Source: CAYSCW01 sp964429795
GTDB lineage: Bacteria; Acidobacteriota; Aminicenantia; Aminicenantales; Aminicenantaceae
Direction of reading: 5' to 3'
NCBI GenBank assembly: GCA_964429795.1
Contig: CAYSCW010000013.1
Coordinates: 12,734-76,733, forward strand
Length of the DNA: 64,000 bases
Shown: piece by piece, positions 43,651-52,935 of the stretch
Numbering within the stretch: the first letter of the stretch is position 1
Layout of the letters: each line of letters begins with the position of its first letter
Position numbers and translations under genes: made by a program
Notes under the pieces: model-generated
What the model saw: only the letters and a program-made list of their open reading frames with translations
Told to the model about the DNA's origin: nothing
The model's database searches: none

Positions 43651-45432
43651 ATGTTAGAGAAATCAATTTTTGAGCTATTTAAAAATGTTTGCGAAAAAAA
43701 CAAGGATAAGGTCGCTTACAGGTATAAAGACGGCACCGAGTGGAAACCAGTAACCTGGGGAGAGCATCAGGAAACTTGTAAAAAAATCTCCAAAAGTCTA
43801 ATGGCATTGGGAATCGGAAAAGACGACAAAGTCAATATTCTAAGCTGGACACGGCTGGAATGGATTCAAGTCGATATCGCAACAGTGAGCATCGGCGCTG
43901 TAACCGTCGGGATCTATCACTCCAGTTTACCAGATGATTGTGCTTACATTATCAATCATAGCGATGCGGTTGTTCTCATCGTCGAAAATCAGGACCAAAT
44001 GGACAAGATTTCCCAAGTCCGCAACAATCTGCCTCATCTGAAGCACATTGTTATTATCGACGGTGAGCCGTCCAGTGCGAAGGGTGTGATGACCTGGCAG
44101 GAATTTATATCAAAGGGCATGAACGTTACCGACGATGAGTTTTTAGTACGGACGGCCGAAATACGACCTAGGGACGTGGCTTCGCTTGTTTATACATCAG
44201 GTACAACGGGTATCCCTAGAGGTGCGATGATTACGCACGAAAACCTGGTTTTCACTTCCTGGTCAGCTCTCCAGTCTATCCTGGTCCAGCCTCATTTTGA
44301 AACTTTGCTTTTCTTGCCGCTCCCGCATGTCTTTGCCCGGATCATTGTTTATGTCTGTATGCGAGCAACCGTCACGGTAAATATTGGTGAGAGTATGGAT
44401 AAAACGGGGGATAATTTAAAAGAAGTCAAGCCGCATTTTTTTGCCACTTCGCCGCGACTTTATGAAAGAGCCTACGTGAGGATCACCTCCAACCTGCAGG
44501 ATGCCGGCGGAATCAAGTATAAGCTTTTCAAATGGGCTCTTAGGGTAGGCTATGCTGGGAGCAGATCGCAGCAGCAGAAAAGGCCTGTAGCCGGTTTGCT
44601 CGCATTCAAACATAAGCTCGCCAACAAACTCGTTTTCTCTAAAATTCAAGCGCTTTTAGGCGGCAATCTCGTCTATGCGGTTTCCGGTGCCGCACCTTTA
44701 AACAAGGCTCTTGCAGAATTTTTCCATGCCTGCGGCATTCTTATCCTGGAAGGTCTTGGCATGACAGAAAACACTTCGTTCACCAACATTAACCGCTACG
44801 ACAACTATAAGTTCGGCACTGTTGGCTCCCTCGGCCCAGAGATTGAACAGAAAATTGCGCCAGACGGTGAAGTGCTGTTCAGAGGAAAAAATGTCATGCT
44901 TGGTTACTACAAAAATCCTGAAGAGACGGCGGAGACAATTGACAAAGATGGCTGGCTTTATACGGAGGATATCGGCGAGATCGATGCAGACGGCTTTTTG
45001 CGCATCACTGACCGCAAGAAGGATATAATCATAACATCGGGCGGAAAGAATGTAGCACCGCAGCGAGTTGAAAACATCATGCAAACGTCACGCTACATCG
45101 GTCAGGTTGTGGTTTATGGCGACAGGAAGAAATATCTTACAGGCGTGGTTACGCTCGATCAGGATCAGATCAAAGAGTGGGCAGTAAAACACGGCATCCA
45201 GTTCAGTAGCTGGGAAGAGCTTTGCAAGCACCCAAAAGTAGTAGAGTTAATCAATAAAGAAGTCCAAGAGAAAAACAAATCCCTCTCCTCTTTCGAGACC
45301 TTGAAAAAAGTTTTAATCGCGCCTAACGAATTCAGCGTCAAAAGCGGCGAACAGACGTCATCTCTAAAGATCAAACGTAAAGTAGTAACGGAAAAATACA
45401 TGGCTCAGCTTGAAGCGCTGTATGAGGATTAA
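43651..45432 (+). CDS. Long-chain fatty-acid--CoA ligase (AMP-binding)
   Basis: This 593-residue protein is of the FadD15/FAA long-chain acyl-CoA synthetase type. The AMP-binding P-loop YTSGTTGIPRGAMITHENL begins at residue 181. Later blocks are LPHVFARI, YAVSGAAPLNKALAEFFHAC, EGLGMTENTSFTNINR, GWLYTEDIGEIDADGFLRIT and DRKKDIIITSGGKNVAPQRV. It activates fatty acids for the acyltransferase encoded upstream. AAAGGAGCAAG ribosome-binding site, 47 bp after the lipid kinase gene. Peripheral membrane or cytoplasm. Confidence 0.93.
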   Translation: MLEKSIFELFKNVCEKNKDKVAYRYKDGTEWKPVTWGEHQETCKKISKSLMALGIGKDDKVNILSWTRLEWIQVDIATVSIGAVTVGIYHSSLPDDCAYIINHSDAVVLIVENQDQMDKISQVRNNLPHLKHIVIIDGEPSSAKGVMTWQEFISKGMNVTDDEFLVRTAEIRPRDVASLVYTSGTTGIPRGAMITHENLVFTSWSALQSILVQPHFETLLFLPLPHVFARIIVYVCMRATVTVNIGESMDKTGDNLKEVKPHFFATSPRLYERAYVRITSNLQDAGGIKYKLFKWALRVGYAGSRSQQQKRPVAGLLAFKHKLANKLVFSKIQALLGGNLVYAVSGAAPLNKALAEFFHACGILILEGLGMTENTSFTNINRYDNYKFGTVGSLGPEIEQKIAPDGEVLFRGKNVMLGYYKNPEETAETIDKDGWLYTEDIGEIDADGFLRITDRKKDIIITSGGKNVAPQRVENIMQTSRYIGQVVVYGDRKKYLTGVVTLDQDQIKEWAVKHGIQFSSWEELCKHPKVVELINKEVQEKNKSLSSFETLKKVLIAPNEFSVKSGEQTSSLKIKRKVVTEKYMAQLEALYED

Positions 45433-45981
45433 GCTTAAACAAAAAAATCGCATATCAATATAATCCACACATCTTAAGTCTTCACAACAGCCATTTTTAT
45501 TTCATGGGAGGAAATGACGTGAAACACATACATAATGCGCCGGTTCAACTTAGATTGGACTTCCAATGAATTTGACAGAGAATTTTCTCCTCTGATAAAT
45601 TATAAGATGCAAGAGTTAGGGAAAACATGAGGCAAGCTAAAAAGTTGTCTTCTACCAAATCGAGAAAAAGGTATCCTCCAGACTCTTTTTAGGCAAATTA
45701 AGAAAACAGAGTCTTACTATGTCTTCCTACAGATGTATTCTAACATCTTGTCAATAGGCAAAATATTCTCTGTTAGTCGAATGCAGCCATAACAGCTGTT
45801 TCAGATGAAAGAGACGATAGAGTCTCACGATAAATCTCAGCCCAACACCTTTTCAGAAGAGCTGTATATTCTACTGCTCAACAAATGGTTCTACTATTTA
45901 TCATCTATCGCTTTTCAAATGGTCAATTTTTTAGATCAAGATCATCAAAAGGGAGGCACTTTGGGGAACGCCATTCAGCGA
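45433..45981. other. Intergenic region without a supported gene
   Basis: GGGAGGAAATGACGTG near 45506 gives a ribosome-binding site and a 16-codon frame (KHIHNAPVQLRLDFQ) that stops at once; it could be a stump. No other coding, RNA or repeat structure was recognised. Confidence 0.4.
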
Positions 45982-46512
45982 CTATTTATCCAGATTTTTC
46001 AAGAATATCCTGTACCGAGCAGACATCCCTTCGGCTCGGGACCATCGCTCGACTTCTTTCAAGTCCACCTGTTGGTCCCGGCAAACCATCAAGGCCTGCT
46101 CTAGGGCCTGCCTGTCCTGCCAGTGGTAAAATGCCGCCAGGCGGTCTTTCACGCAGTCTGTAGGAGAAAGAAGCTTCAGGGTTCTGCCTCTCCTCCTTAT
46201 CTCCGAAACAGAACGGACGGGCTCGCTGCCGACAGAGAGCGGAGGAGGCACAAAATCTATAAAATACTCGCTCTCAGGGTGCTTGAAGTATCTCCCCTCT
46301 TCAAAGAATCCGATTTTAAAGAGCAGCCGCTTGACCTCTTTCTGCTTTCCAGACGAGATCAATACAAAATCAAGATCGTAGGAGATATCTTTATTTTCTG
46401 TATAGATGACAACGCAGGCACCGCCCGTGAGCACCGTCTCTATGCCGTTCCTGCGCAAGTAGTCGGAGACGGCGACGGCTACATCTTGCAGCTTAACGCC
46501 CTTAATTTTCAT
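45982..46512 (-). CDS. Nucleotidyltransferase-fold protein (DUF6036/AbiEii-like)
   Basis: The protein is about 176 residues from ATG 46512 (GGAG 7 bp upstream). It has VSDYLRRNGIETVLTGGACV and ISYDLDFVLISSG, the G-G...S-x-D-x-D pattern of MNT-type nucleotidyltransferases, then LLSPTDCVKDRLAAFYHWQD. It follows a wHTH gene, an arrangement typical of MNT/wHTH toxin-antitoxin-like pairs. Here the wHTH partner is broken, so the toxin-like part may be orphaned. Cytoplasmic. Confidence 0.75.
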   Translation of the reverse strand: MKIKGVKLQDVAVAVSDYLRRNGIETVLTGGACVVIYTENKDISYDLDFVLISSGKQKEVKRLLFKIGFFEEGRYFKHPESEYFIDFVPPPLSVGSEPVRSVSEIRRRGRTLKLLSPTDCVKDRLAAFYHWQDRQALEQALMVCRDQQVDLKEVERWSRAEGMSARYRIFLKNLDK

Positions 46513-46526
46513 GGCTTCTCCGACGC

Positions 46527-46760
46527 TTAGATAGGCTTTCCAGTCCTGCGGGGCCGCAATCGCCGGACATAAATTTTCTTCTCTTCTTCCGGAATAAAGG
46601 TCAGCGCTTTTTCCAGAAGCGCCTCGATTTCCCTTTTGAAAGGATACCTGGGATTCAACCCGAACAGCCTGACTTTTCCCCTGAGCCGGCTGTAGAGGAG
46701 GCCGTCCCTCTCCATGTTCAGAAGCTGATTCTGGACGGCATTTAGATAGAACCCGATGCC
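46527..46760 (-). pseudogene. wHTH partner of the nucleotidyltransferase, 5' end degraded
   Basis: The frame GIGFYLNAVQNQLLNMERDG, then LRGKVRLFGLNPRYPFKREI and a basic tail RRLRPRRTGKPI, is a winged-helix domain of the type paired with nucleotidyltransferases. Upstream the frame is closed by TAA at 46763-46761. Helix-like sequence (AKFLQEIKDPFISNI) continues in another frame up to 46830, so a frameshift or deletion has damaged the N-terminus. An internal ATG at 46715 could still give a 62-residue fragment. Confidence 0.6.
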
Positions 46761-46848
46761 TTATGTTGGATATGAAGGGATCCTTTATCTCCTGCAAGAA
46801 CTTGGCTTGGCAATGGAGGATATGTTCCATGAGAGAGAGGCATGGAAA

Positions 46849-47264
46849 AGGTTATGTTATAAAAACATTTAGAATTTATTAGGGGTCAGACCTTACTTAT
46901 CTTTTTTGTTCGATTCCTTTTATTATTGCGATGATCATCCTCCGTAACTGATTACTATGTGGTCTATAGAATCATCAACCACCTCAAGCTGACCTTTGTG
47001 GCGGACAAGCCTCCACCGTCTCGAATCGCTTCCCAGGAGCTCTGATGGCCGCCGAGGTCAGAGGTGAATATTTTTCATGATCCTCTCTTTGCCCGGGAGG
47101 AAAGGCCTGGGTGATTTGCGGCTCTTTTGGCGCCTCGAACAACTTCAGGGACACATCCCCACGCTCTCAAACCGTCCTTGACGTCTTTTTGAATCGAGAT
47201 TTACTTGATGGGGAAATCGAGATAAAGGCTCACAATCGGACATTGCAGCGAAAATAAATTTCTT
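46849..47264. repeat. Dispersed repeat family R1, copy 2 (longest)
   Basis: It shares all blocks of copy 1 and adds about 150 bp. In one frame the extra part reads HLKLTFVADKPPPSRIASQE, then (shifted) LMAAEVRGEYFS. Copy 3 reads VAERPPPPQVAYQELRMATE, then SAVEYFSSF, at the matching place. The common frame suggests a decayed coding gene, probably of a mobile element. Confidence 0.7.
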
Positions 47265-47414
47265 CTTCTACCCGTGCCCCGAAAGCATTCGGTCTGCACA
47301 CACGCTAACATCAGGTCTCGGCCCCTTAATCTTATCCCGAACGCAACCCCATCGATCCAGGAAAATTCTAACATAATACCTGGACCGATATCAGGGGGAC
47401 AGGTCACAAATCTA

Positions 47415-47443
47415 TTCTCACTTCAGAATTAATGAAGTATAAT
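47415..47443 (+). promoter_or_regulatory. Possible promoter of the two-component operon
   Basis: TTCTCA (47415-47420), a 17-bp spacer, then TATAAT (47438-47443). It overlaps two TAATGA words 10 bp apart (47430 and 47440). Confidence 0.35.
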
Positions 47444-47505
47444 GATGAAACTCTGAACGGACTTCTACAACCAAGGCTATAGAGCTGGAGTAAAAAGAGA
47501 CTGGG

Positions 47506-48174
47506 ATGCGCATTCTCATCATAGAAGACGAAGAAAAAATTGCTTCCTTCATCAAGCGCGGTCTAAAAGAAGAAGACTATGTTGTCGATGTAGCTCACGA
47601 TGGGGAACAAGGGCATTTTCTAGCGACAACCCAAGACTACGACTTAATCGTCTTGGACCTCATGCTCCCCAAGATTGACGGGATAAGCCTATTGAGGAAA
47701 GTGAGGGAAGAAAAAATTTCAACACCCATTCTCATTCTTACAGCCAAGGATGCCGTGAAGCATAAGGTACTTGGCTTGGATTCAGGTGCTGATGATTACT
47801 TGACTAAGCCGTTTGCCTTCGAAGAATTTCTTGCAAGAGTCCGTGCCCTCCTGAGAAAACGCGGAACTGAAGCCTCTACTAAACTTCAAGTTGCTGACCT
47901 GGTGCTCAACCTGATAACCCACGATGTTACTCGTGCAGGCAGGAAAATTGAATTAACTGCTAAAGAATATGCTCTACTCGAATATCTGATGCATAATGCG
48001 AGTAAAGTCGTCACACGAACAATGCTTTCTGAACATGTCTGGGATATCCATTTTGACGCTTTCACCAATGTCATCGATGTCTACATTAGCCATCTTAGAA
48101 AAAAAATTGATCAAGGTTATGATAAGAAAATGATCCATACAATTCGGGGCCGGGGGTACATCCTCAAGGAATAA
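47506..48174 (+). CDS. OmpR-family response regulator
   Basis: This 222-residue regulator has a receiver domain (about 1-118) with acidic pair E7/D8, phospho-acceptor D51 (IVLDLMLPKIDG), T79 and K101 (YLTKPF). A winged-helix DNA-binding domain follows (about 128-222; LTAKEYALLEYLMHNASKVV, then VIDVYISHLRKKID, then IHTIRGRGYIL). It resembles CusR/heavy-metal-type regulators. It is followed 1 bp later by its histidine kinase. A set of 11-bp-spaced repeats near 49.7 kb is a candidate binding site. Confidence 0.95.
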   Translation: MRILIIEDEEKIASFIKRGLKEEDYVVDVAHDGEQGHFLATTQDYDLIVLDLMLPKIDGISLLRKVREEKISTPILILTAKDAVKHKVLGLDSGADDYLTKPFAFEEFLARVRALLRKRGTEASTKLQVADLVLNLITHDVTRAGRKIELTAKEYALLEYLMHNASKVVTRTMLSEHVWDIHFDAFTNVIDVYISHLRKKIDQGYDKKMIHTIRGRGYILKE

Positions 48175-48175
48175 A

Positions 48176-49651
48176 ATGTTTTTCAAATCCATCCGGTTCA
48201 AAATCATCCTCTGGTATATGGCCATCATTACCCTGTTGTTTTTTCTGTTCAGCTTGACACTTTACCAAAAATTAAGCCAGACACTGAATGACAATTTCGA
48301 TTCCTTATTGCAATCCAAGGCCGAAGGGATGGTAAACTCAATTGATATTTCCTGGGAATCAGAAAAATTAAAAATTTCAAACGAAATCAATACAGAAAAT
48401 CAGGACAATACATACAAGATCCTATTCACTAAATTCGTCCAGCGCTGGATTAATGAAAAATCAGAGAGTCCGCTCTTTACTAACGTAGTTGTCCATATTT
48501 TTAGCCCTGAGGGTCAATACATTACTTCCTCCAGAAACATTCCAGAAATGAACTTCTTACGCTCAGAAATTTTCAATTCCATTTCCAACGGTGACAGCCA
48601 CTTTGATGATATTCGAGTGCAGATAGCTCCCAGGTCGATTGTACCATTTCGGAAGCTTTCCATCCCTGTGACAGAAAACAATGAACTTATGTATATCATA
48701 CAGGTTGCCAGCCCCTTAAATCTGCTTGTATCCATGTTGAAAAACCTCAGATTTGTCCTGTTCTTTCTTCTCCCGATAGGCATAGTCGTCAGCGGCGTGG
48801 TTGGGTCTTTCTTGGCAAAAATTACATTAGCGCCTTTTAACAGGACTATCGAGACTATCCATAAGATTACTGCAGAGAATATCAGTTTGAGAATAGCTGT
48901 TCCTGATACAAAGGATGAGATCCGAACGCTCGCTGCCACGTTCAATGAAATGCTCGATCGCCTTGAACAGTCTCTTCACTCCCAACGACAATTGATCGAA
49001 GACATGGCCCATGAATTGCGTACTCCTCTCTCCATCTTAAAAGGGGAGCTCACAGTCACTCTCAAGAGGAGCCGATCAGTTCAAGAGTATGAATCTGTTC
49101 TGCCGGCCATCTTAGAGGAAGTCAATAAAATCATAAAACTCGTCGAAGAATTGCTACTGCTTGCCTGGTGGGAAAGCGATGTCATCGCACTTGATTTAAG
49201 GCCTCTTGATGTTGTTCCCATCCTCCAAGAATCGCTGGAGGATTTCCAGGCCATAGCGGAGAAAAAGAAAATTGCTTTAAAACTTTCATCATCTGACAGA
49301 GTCGTTATCTTTGGAGACAGAGACAAACTCAAGCGGGTTTTCCTGAACCTCCTGGACAACGCCGTAAAGTACACTCCTGCTAGTGGAAAAATCGAGGTGG
49401 ACGTAGCCAGAGAGAATAACTGGGGAAAGATTATATTCCGGGATACGGGAGTAGGCATGACAGAGCAGGATATTCCCCATCTTTTCAAGCGATTTTACCG
49501 CATCAATAAACATAGCCCATCTGCCGGCTTTGGACTTGGGCTGAGCATCGTAAAGTCAATCGTCGATGCCCATCGCGGAAAAATCGAAGTTAAAAGCCAA
49601 TTGAACAAAGGGAGTGTATTCACAATTTATCTACCGCTTTCTCTCCATTAA
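48176..49651 (+). CDS. Sensor histidine kinase (HAMP, HisKA, HATPase)
   Basis: The 491-residue inner-membrane kinase has transmembrane helices at about 9-29 and 191-213, flanking a periplasmic sensor of about 160 residues. A HAMP linker follows (about 215-268; ITLAPFNRTIETIHKITAEN). The H-box comes next (DMAHELRTPLSIL, H279), then N-box LNLLDNAVKYTP, G1 FRDTGVGM and G2 GFGLGLSIVKSI. This is the CusS/heavy-metal-sensor class by architecture, though no metal ligands can be assigned in the sensor domain. It is translationally close to the response regulator. Confidence 0.94.
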   Translation: MFFKSIRFKIILWYMAIITLLFFLFSLTLYQKLSQTLNDNFDSLLQSKAEGMVNSIDISWESEKLKISNEINTENQDNTYKILFTKFVQRWINEKSESPLFTNVVVHIFSPEGQYITSSRNIPEMNFLRSEIFNSISNGDSHFDDIRVQIAPRSIVPFRKLSIPVTENNELMYIIQVASPLNLLVSMLKNLRFVLFFLLPIGIVVSGVVGSFLAKITLAPFNRTIETIHKITAENISLRIAVPDTKDEIRTLAATFNEMLDRLEQSLHSQRQLIEDMAHELRTPLSILKGELTVTLKRSRSVQEYESVLPAILEEVNKIIKLVEELLLLAWWESDVIALDLRPLDVVPILQESLEDFQAIAEKKKIALKLSSSDRVVIFGDRDKLKRVFLNLLDNAVKYTPASGKIEVDVARENNWGKIIFRDTGVGMTEQDIPHLFKRFYRINKHSPSAGFGLGLSIVKSIVDAHRGKIEVKSQLNKGSVFTIYLPLSLH

Positions 49652-49695
49652 TATTGGATCATCCTGTTTCCGATTTCTTTAAAAATTAAAATTTT

Positions 49696-49723
49696 TTAAT
49701 CTTTTTTTAATCATTCATTAATG
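49696..49723 (+). promoter_or_regulatory. Three 11-bp-spaced direct repeats, candidate response-regulator site
   Basis: TTAATC at 49696, TTAATC at 49707 and TTAATG at 49718 lie exactly 11 bp apart, one helical turn, as expected for tandem binding of OmpR/PhoB-type regulators. They sit between the kinase gene and the exported-protein gene at 49791. Confidence 0.5.
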
Positions 49724-49790
49724 ACTGCTCTTGTATCCTATGCCCAGGTCAAACCTAAAAAGAGGGTAAGGCCACACAAAAAGGCAGAAA

Positions 49791-50168
49791 ATGAAGAAAG
49801 CCTTAGTCATTTGGTTGAGTTTGATAATTGCAGGGACAATTCTTTATATACTCCTGACACAAATCCATCCCCATCAAAATCAAAACAGCGTCAAGATCGG
49901 ATGGGCTAACATCAAAGGATTCACGGGCAACATCGAATCCATCACCTTCAGAGATCTCACCGAAAAGACTGGACCAGAAATAGCAGCTGTGGATAAAAAC
50001 CATCGAAGGCTCATCTCTGTGATAACAAAAGAGAGCCAAATCCTAGACGTTAATGGCGCCCTCATTCCATTGGATATGCTTAAGAAGGATGACATGATCA
50101 TGGAAAAGTATATTGTGACCGAAGATGGAATCAATGTAGTGAAGTCAATAAGAAGATTAAAGAAATGA
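49791..50168 (+). CDS. Membrane-anchored protein of unknown function
   Basis: The 125-residue protein has one N-terminal hydrophobic segment (ALVIWLSLIIAGTILYILL) and a periplasmic part of about 100 residues. That part is likely beta-rich (VKIGWANIKGFTGNIESITF, then KESQILDVNGALIPLDML, then YIVTEDGINVVKSIRRLKK). I do not recognise it. It follows the two-component genes and the 11-bp repeats, and precedes the PKD/barrel protein by 75 bp, so it is a likely target of the regulator. Confidence 0.65.
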   Translation: MKKALVIWLSLIIAGTILYILLTQIHPHQNQNSVKIGWANIKGFTGNIESITFRDLTEKTGPEIAAVDKNHRRLISVITKESQILDVNGALIPLDMLKKDDMIMEKYIVTEDGINVVKSIRRLKK

Positions 50169-50243
50169 GAAAGGAAATAAAAGGATAAAAAAAGCAACAC
50201 GTTTATTGAAATTAAAATCATTAAACACATTAAAGGAGCTAGC

Positions 50244-51701
50244 ATGAAAAACAAAAAATTGATGGTTCTGGTAATTGGAATCCTCAGCTTCTCTTTGCTG
50301 AGTTCATTCGCAGAGACCAAGAAACTCAAAGAAGTAGGCCGTTATACCTTCGTGAGGATCAAGGGTGAGGTTCCAACCTCAGTAGTGATGAGGACCTTGA
50401 TCGACAGATATACTGGCGATATCAAGTATGGATTTGATTTGGCGGGCTGTGGAGATCTCTTCTTACCTTTTCTCGATCAGGTCAAACAGGCTTCATTCGA
50501 AGAAAAAGAATTGGCAATCGGTGATAAGATCATGTGGATGCTCTTCCGTTCCCAGGGAAGGGTGAAAATTGTCAAAGATCTGGAATGGGCAGGAGCGCGG
50601 CCTTTGCCTGTTTTCTCATTCAGGGTGAAAAAAGATTATAAACATTATGAATTCGTGATGCCTCGGCCCTGTGGAAACATCGCTCTCATTACCGTGAAGG
50701 AAATCATTCCCGATGCGATTTGCGATATCAAGGTTTCTCCGGCTAAAGCCAACATCAATGACCCTATCTCCGTAAATATGGCTGGCACTCAACACGCAAA
50801 ATCCATGGAAGTTGAAGTCTATGATGCCAGTGGAACAAAGATTGAGAGCAAAACACTGTCTCCGGATTCGCCGCGGTGGCAGACAAAATTCAACAAGCCC
50901 GGAGAGTATAATTTCAAAGCAAAGGCCTTTAACGCAAAAGGAAAGCCTTCTGAAAATCCTTGTGAAGCAACGACCTACATCAATTATCCTCCAGTATGCA
51001 AATTGTCGTCTTCTTGTCTTACATGTGAAAACTATGTTGGGAGGCCGATTATTCTGGATGTTTCACAATCCTCAGATCCCGATGGAGAAGTAGTTAAAGC
51101 TGATTTTGAGATAAGAGATGAAACCGGAAACATTGTCGATACCTTTACGTTTGCTAATAAGCCTTTAATCTGGGAAAAGATTTTCGACAGGCCTGGGATG
51201 TACACTGTAACGGCGATGATTACGGATGATTTTGGCGCTATGTCGGAGCCCTGCAGACTCGAATTAAAAGTCACTCAGAAAAGAACTTTCTTTTTCGTTG
51301 AAGCGGGACCTTTGCTTGCCCGCGGAACCTACACGACATTCATTTTTGGAAGGGGCGGATTTCTCTTTTACATTGTGCCTGAGCATTTTAGCTTCTCGCT
51401 ATCAGCTGGACCTGCTTTCCCGTTGACCAACACTGATAAGTTTAACACCTTCTTCATGGTCAACGGACTTTTTAACTACCATGCCGATGCCGCATATTTT
51501 GGCACAGGCCTGGGATACACAAGTAAAGATCAGGAAGATAGAAAATCAGGTCTCGATTTTGTCGGTAATACGGGTGTAAACATTTTCAGCAACTACAGGA
51601 CAACAGGATCGATATTCTTCGAAATTCGCGTTCCCGTAGGAAGTGGCAGGCCTTTTAATGAGCTTCATAAACTGATGCTTGGTTTCAGGATGTTCTTCTA
51701 A
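50244..51701 (+). CDS. Outer-membrane-barrel protein with PKD-like domains
   Basis: The 485-residue protein has a signal peptide (about 1-23) and an N-terminal domain of unknown fold (about 25-165). One or two PKD/Ig-like domains follow (about 170-350; YPPVCKLSSSCLTCENYVGR, then LDVSQSSDPDGEVVKADFEI, then PGMYTVTAMITDDFG). The C-terminus (about 355-485) alternates like a beta-barrel and ends in MFF, with Phe last. It resembles OmpA-linked PKD proteins, but I see no peptidoglycan-binding motif. AAAGGAGCTAGC ribosome-binding site. Confidence 0.75.
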   Translation: MKNKKLMVLVIGILSFSLLSSFAETKKLKEVGRYTFVRIKGEVPTSVVMRTLIDRYTGDIKYGFDLAGCGDLFLPFLDQVKQASFEEKELAIGDKIMWMLFRSQGRVKIVKDLEWAGARPLPVFSFRVKKDYKHYEFVMPRPCGNIALITVKEIIPDAICDIKVSPAKANINDPISVNMAGTQHAKSMEVEVYDASGTKIESKTLSPDSPRWQTKFNKPGEYNFKAKAFNAKGKPSENPCEATTYINYPPVCKLSSSCLTCENYVGRPIILDVSQSSDPDGEVVKADFEIRDETGNIVDTFTFANKPLIWEKIFDRPGMYTVTAMITDDFGAMSEPCRLELKVTQKRTFFFVEAGPLLARGTYTTFIFGRGGFLFYIVPEHFSFSLSAGPAFPLTNTDKFNTFFMVNGLFNYHADAAYFGTGLGYTSKDQEDRKSGLDFVGNTGVNIFSNYRTTGSIFFEIRVPVGSGRPFNELHKLMLGFRMFF

Positions 51702-51721
51702 ACTCAGCTAAAGTCGACAGA

Positions 51722-52486
51722 TCAGTACTCCATAGGTGTTTTGCCTAAAGGCATAATGGCTAGTGGATGTTCATCCTCGGGTAAATTAAGTGCTTTTTTC
51801 AACTCCTCGTCTTTAAAGGCCCCAATCATAACCGTGCCAATTCCTAATGTAATCCCCTGCAAATAGATATTTTCCCCTATAAATCCTACTTCCATATGAA
51901 CATATCTTTCTGCTCTCTCGCCATATTTAAAAGAAGTTCGCTCATAGATACCAGCCATAACGATTAGGGCGGCTCCCTCTTTAATAGAACCTTGTTTGAG
52001 GGCAACATCGTATATCTCTGTTCTCTTATCGCCTTCCATGACTTTCATTAGTGAATGATTTTTAGGGATATATTTATAGACTCCCTTCGATAGCCCCTCT
52101 ACATTTCCCGCTATCAAATAGAGTTCCATAGGATAGAGGGCACCTGCCGAAGCAGCTGTCCGTAATCCACCCTGCCATTCGTATTTCGTATTCCACTTAG
52201 TGGGAGATTCCTCCCTCTTTCTTGTAATACCCTGGGCAGCCCAGAGAATCTGTGAAATATCTGAAATCGACAAAGGCTCTTCCACATAAGATCTGACCGA
52301 TCTTCTCATGCTTATTGCCTTCTCAACGGAAGTCTCACTCTCATAACGCGGATTCGGCAACTGTATGATTTTCGATTCGGAGCCCTGTCCTGCGTTTTCC
52401 GAAATAATCTCATCAGCGAAGCCGCTGAGCACAAGGGTTACTCCAATCAGAAAAATGAGAATAAATGATGAATTCATTTTTTTCAT
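51722..52486 (-). CDS. SagB-like nitroreductase-family oxidoreductase, exported
   Basis: The protein is about 254 residues from ATG 52486 (MKKMNSSFILIFLIGVTLVL; GAGGTATCAAG upstream). A longer reading from 52540 lacks a ribosome-binding site. After a signal peptide it shows SVEKAISMRRSVRSYVEEPL, the FMN-binding start of SagB-type nitroreductases. ISQILWAAQGIT, TAASAGALYPMELYLIAGNV and EVGFIGENIYLQGITLGIGT follow. It oxidises or reduces an unknown substrate with FMN; free-standing members are common and are not tied to thiazole peptides. It overlaps no other intact gene. Confidence 0.85.
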   Translation of the reverse strand: MKKMNSSFILIFLIGVTLVLSGFADEIISENAGQGSESKIIQLPNPRYESETSVEKAISMRRSVRSYVEEPLSISDISQILWAAQGITRKREESPTKWNTKYEWQGGLRTAASAGALYPMELYLIAGNVEGLSKGVYKYIPKNHSLMKVMEGDKRTEIYDVALKQGSIKEGAALIVMAGIYERTSFKYGERAERYVHMEVGFIGENIYLQGITLGIGTVMIGAFKDEELKKALNLPEDEHPLAIMPLGKTPMEY

Positions 52487-52524
52487 CTTGATACCTCCTC
52501 TGTTTATGAAATGTCGTGAAATAA

Positions 52525-52935
52525 TTAAATTATGCCACATCTGAATGTGAAATCAAGGTTAACAAAAATCTGATTTCTCCTGCGCTCTTCGTAAAAATTC
52601 CAGCCATTCTCCAGTAAGTCCTTGAGGAATTCCCTGGTGTAGGTGATGAAATTTTCTTTGTAACGGGGAACATTTTCTTCGATGAGGCCGGGTCTGAATG
52701 TCCCAGGATAAAGCTTCTCTATAAAATAGATTTCAGATGACCATATGATATCACCATTTTTGGCGTCGATTATCTCTATGGTCATGGAAATATCGAATAA
52801 ATTGAATACTTGATAATCAGCTAATCCGGGAGAGGGGACCTGGTACAATTTGTTACTCACCTTAACATCAACGCCCGCTATTCTATCGTCATTCATGACG
52901 AGGGGAAGAGGCAAAATTGGCGAATGAATGCCCAT
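52525..52935 (-). pseudogene. Truncated envelope protein, 5' end replaced by repeat
   Basis: Residues about 17-136 look like the C-terminal part of an envelope protein (YQVFNLFDISMTIEIIDAKN, then GDIIWSSEIYFIEKLYPGTF, then a helical end with ENVPRYKENFITYTREFLKD). It has no signal peptide. Its first roughly 17 codons (MGIHSPILPLPLVMNDD) fall within repeat R1 copy 4 (52886-52971), so the true 5' end has been lost. The GDIIWS pattern recalls lipoproteins of the GNA1162/CsgG group, but this is uncertain. Confidence 0.55.

Noticed and set aside
45805..46104. 99-codon plus-strand frame
   Set aside because: It has no ribosome-binding site and its second half is the antisense of the nucleotidyltransferase gene.
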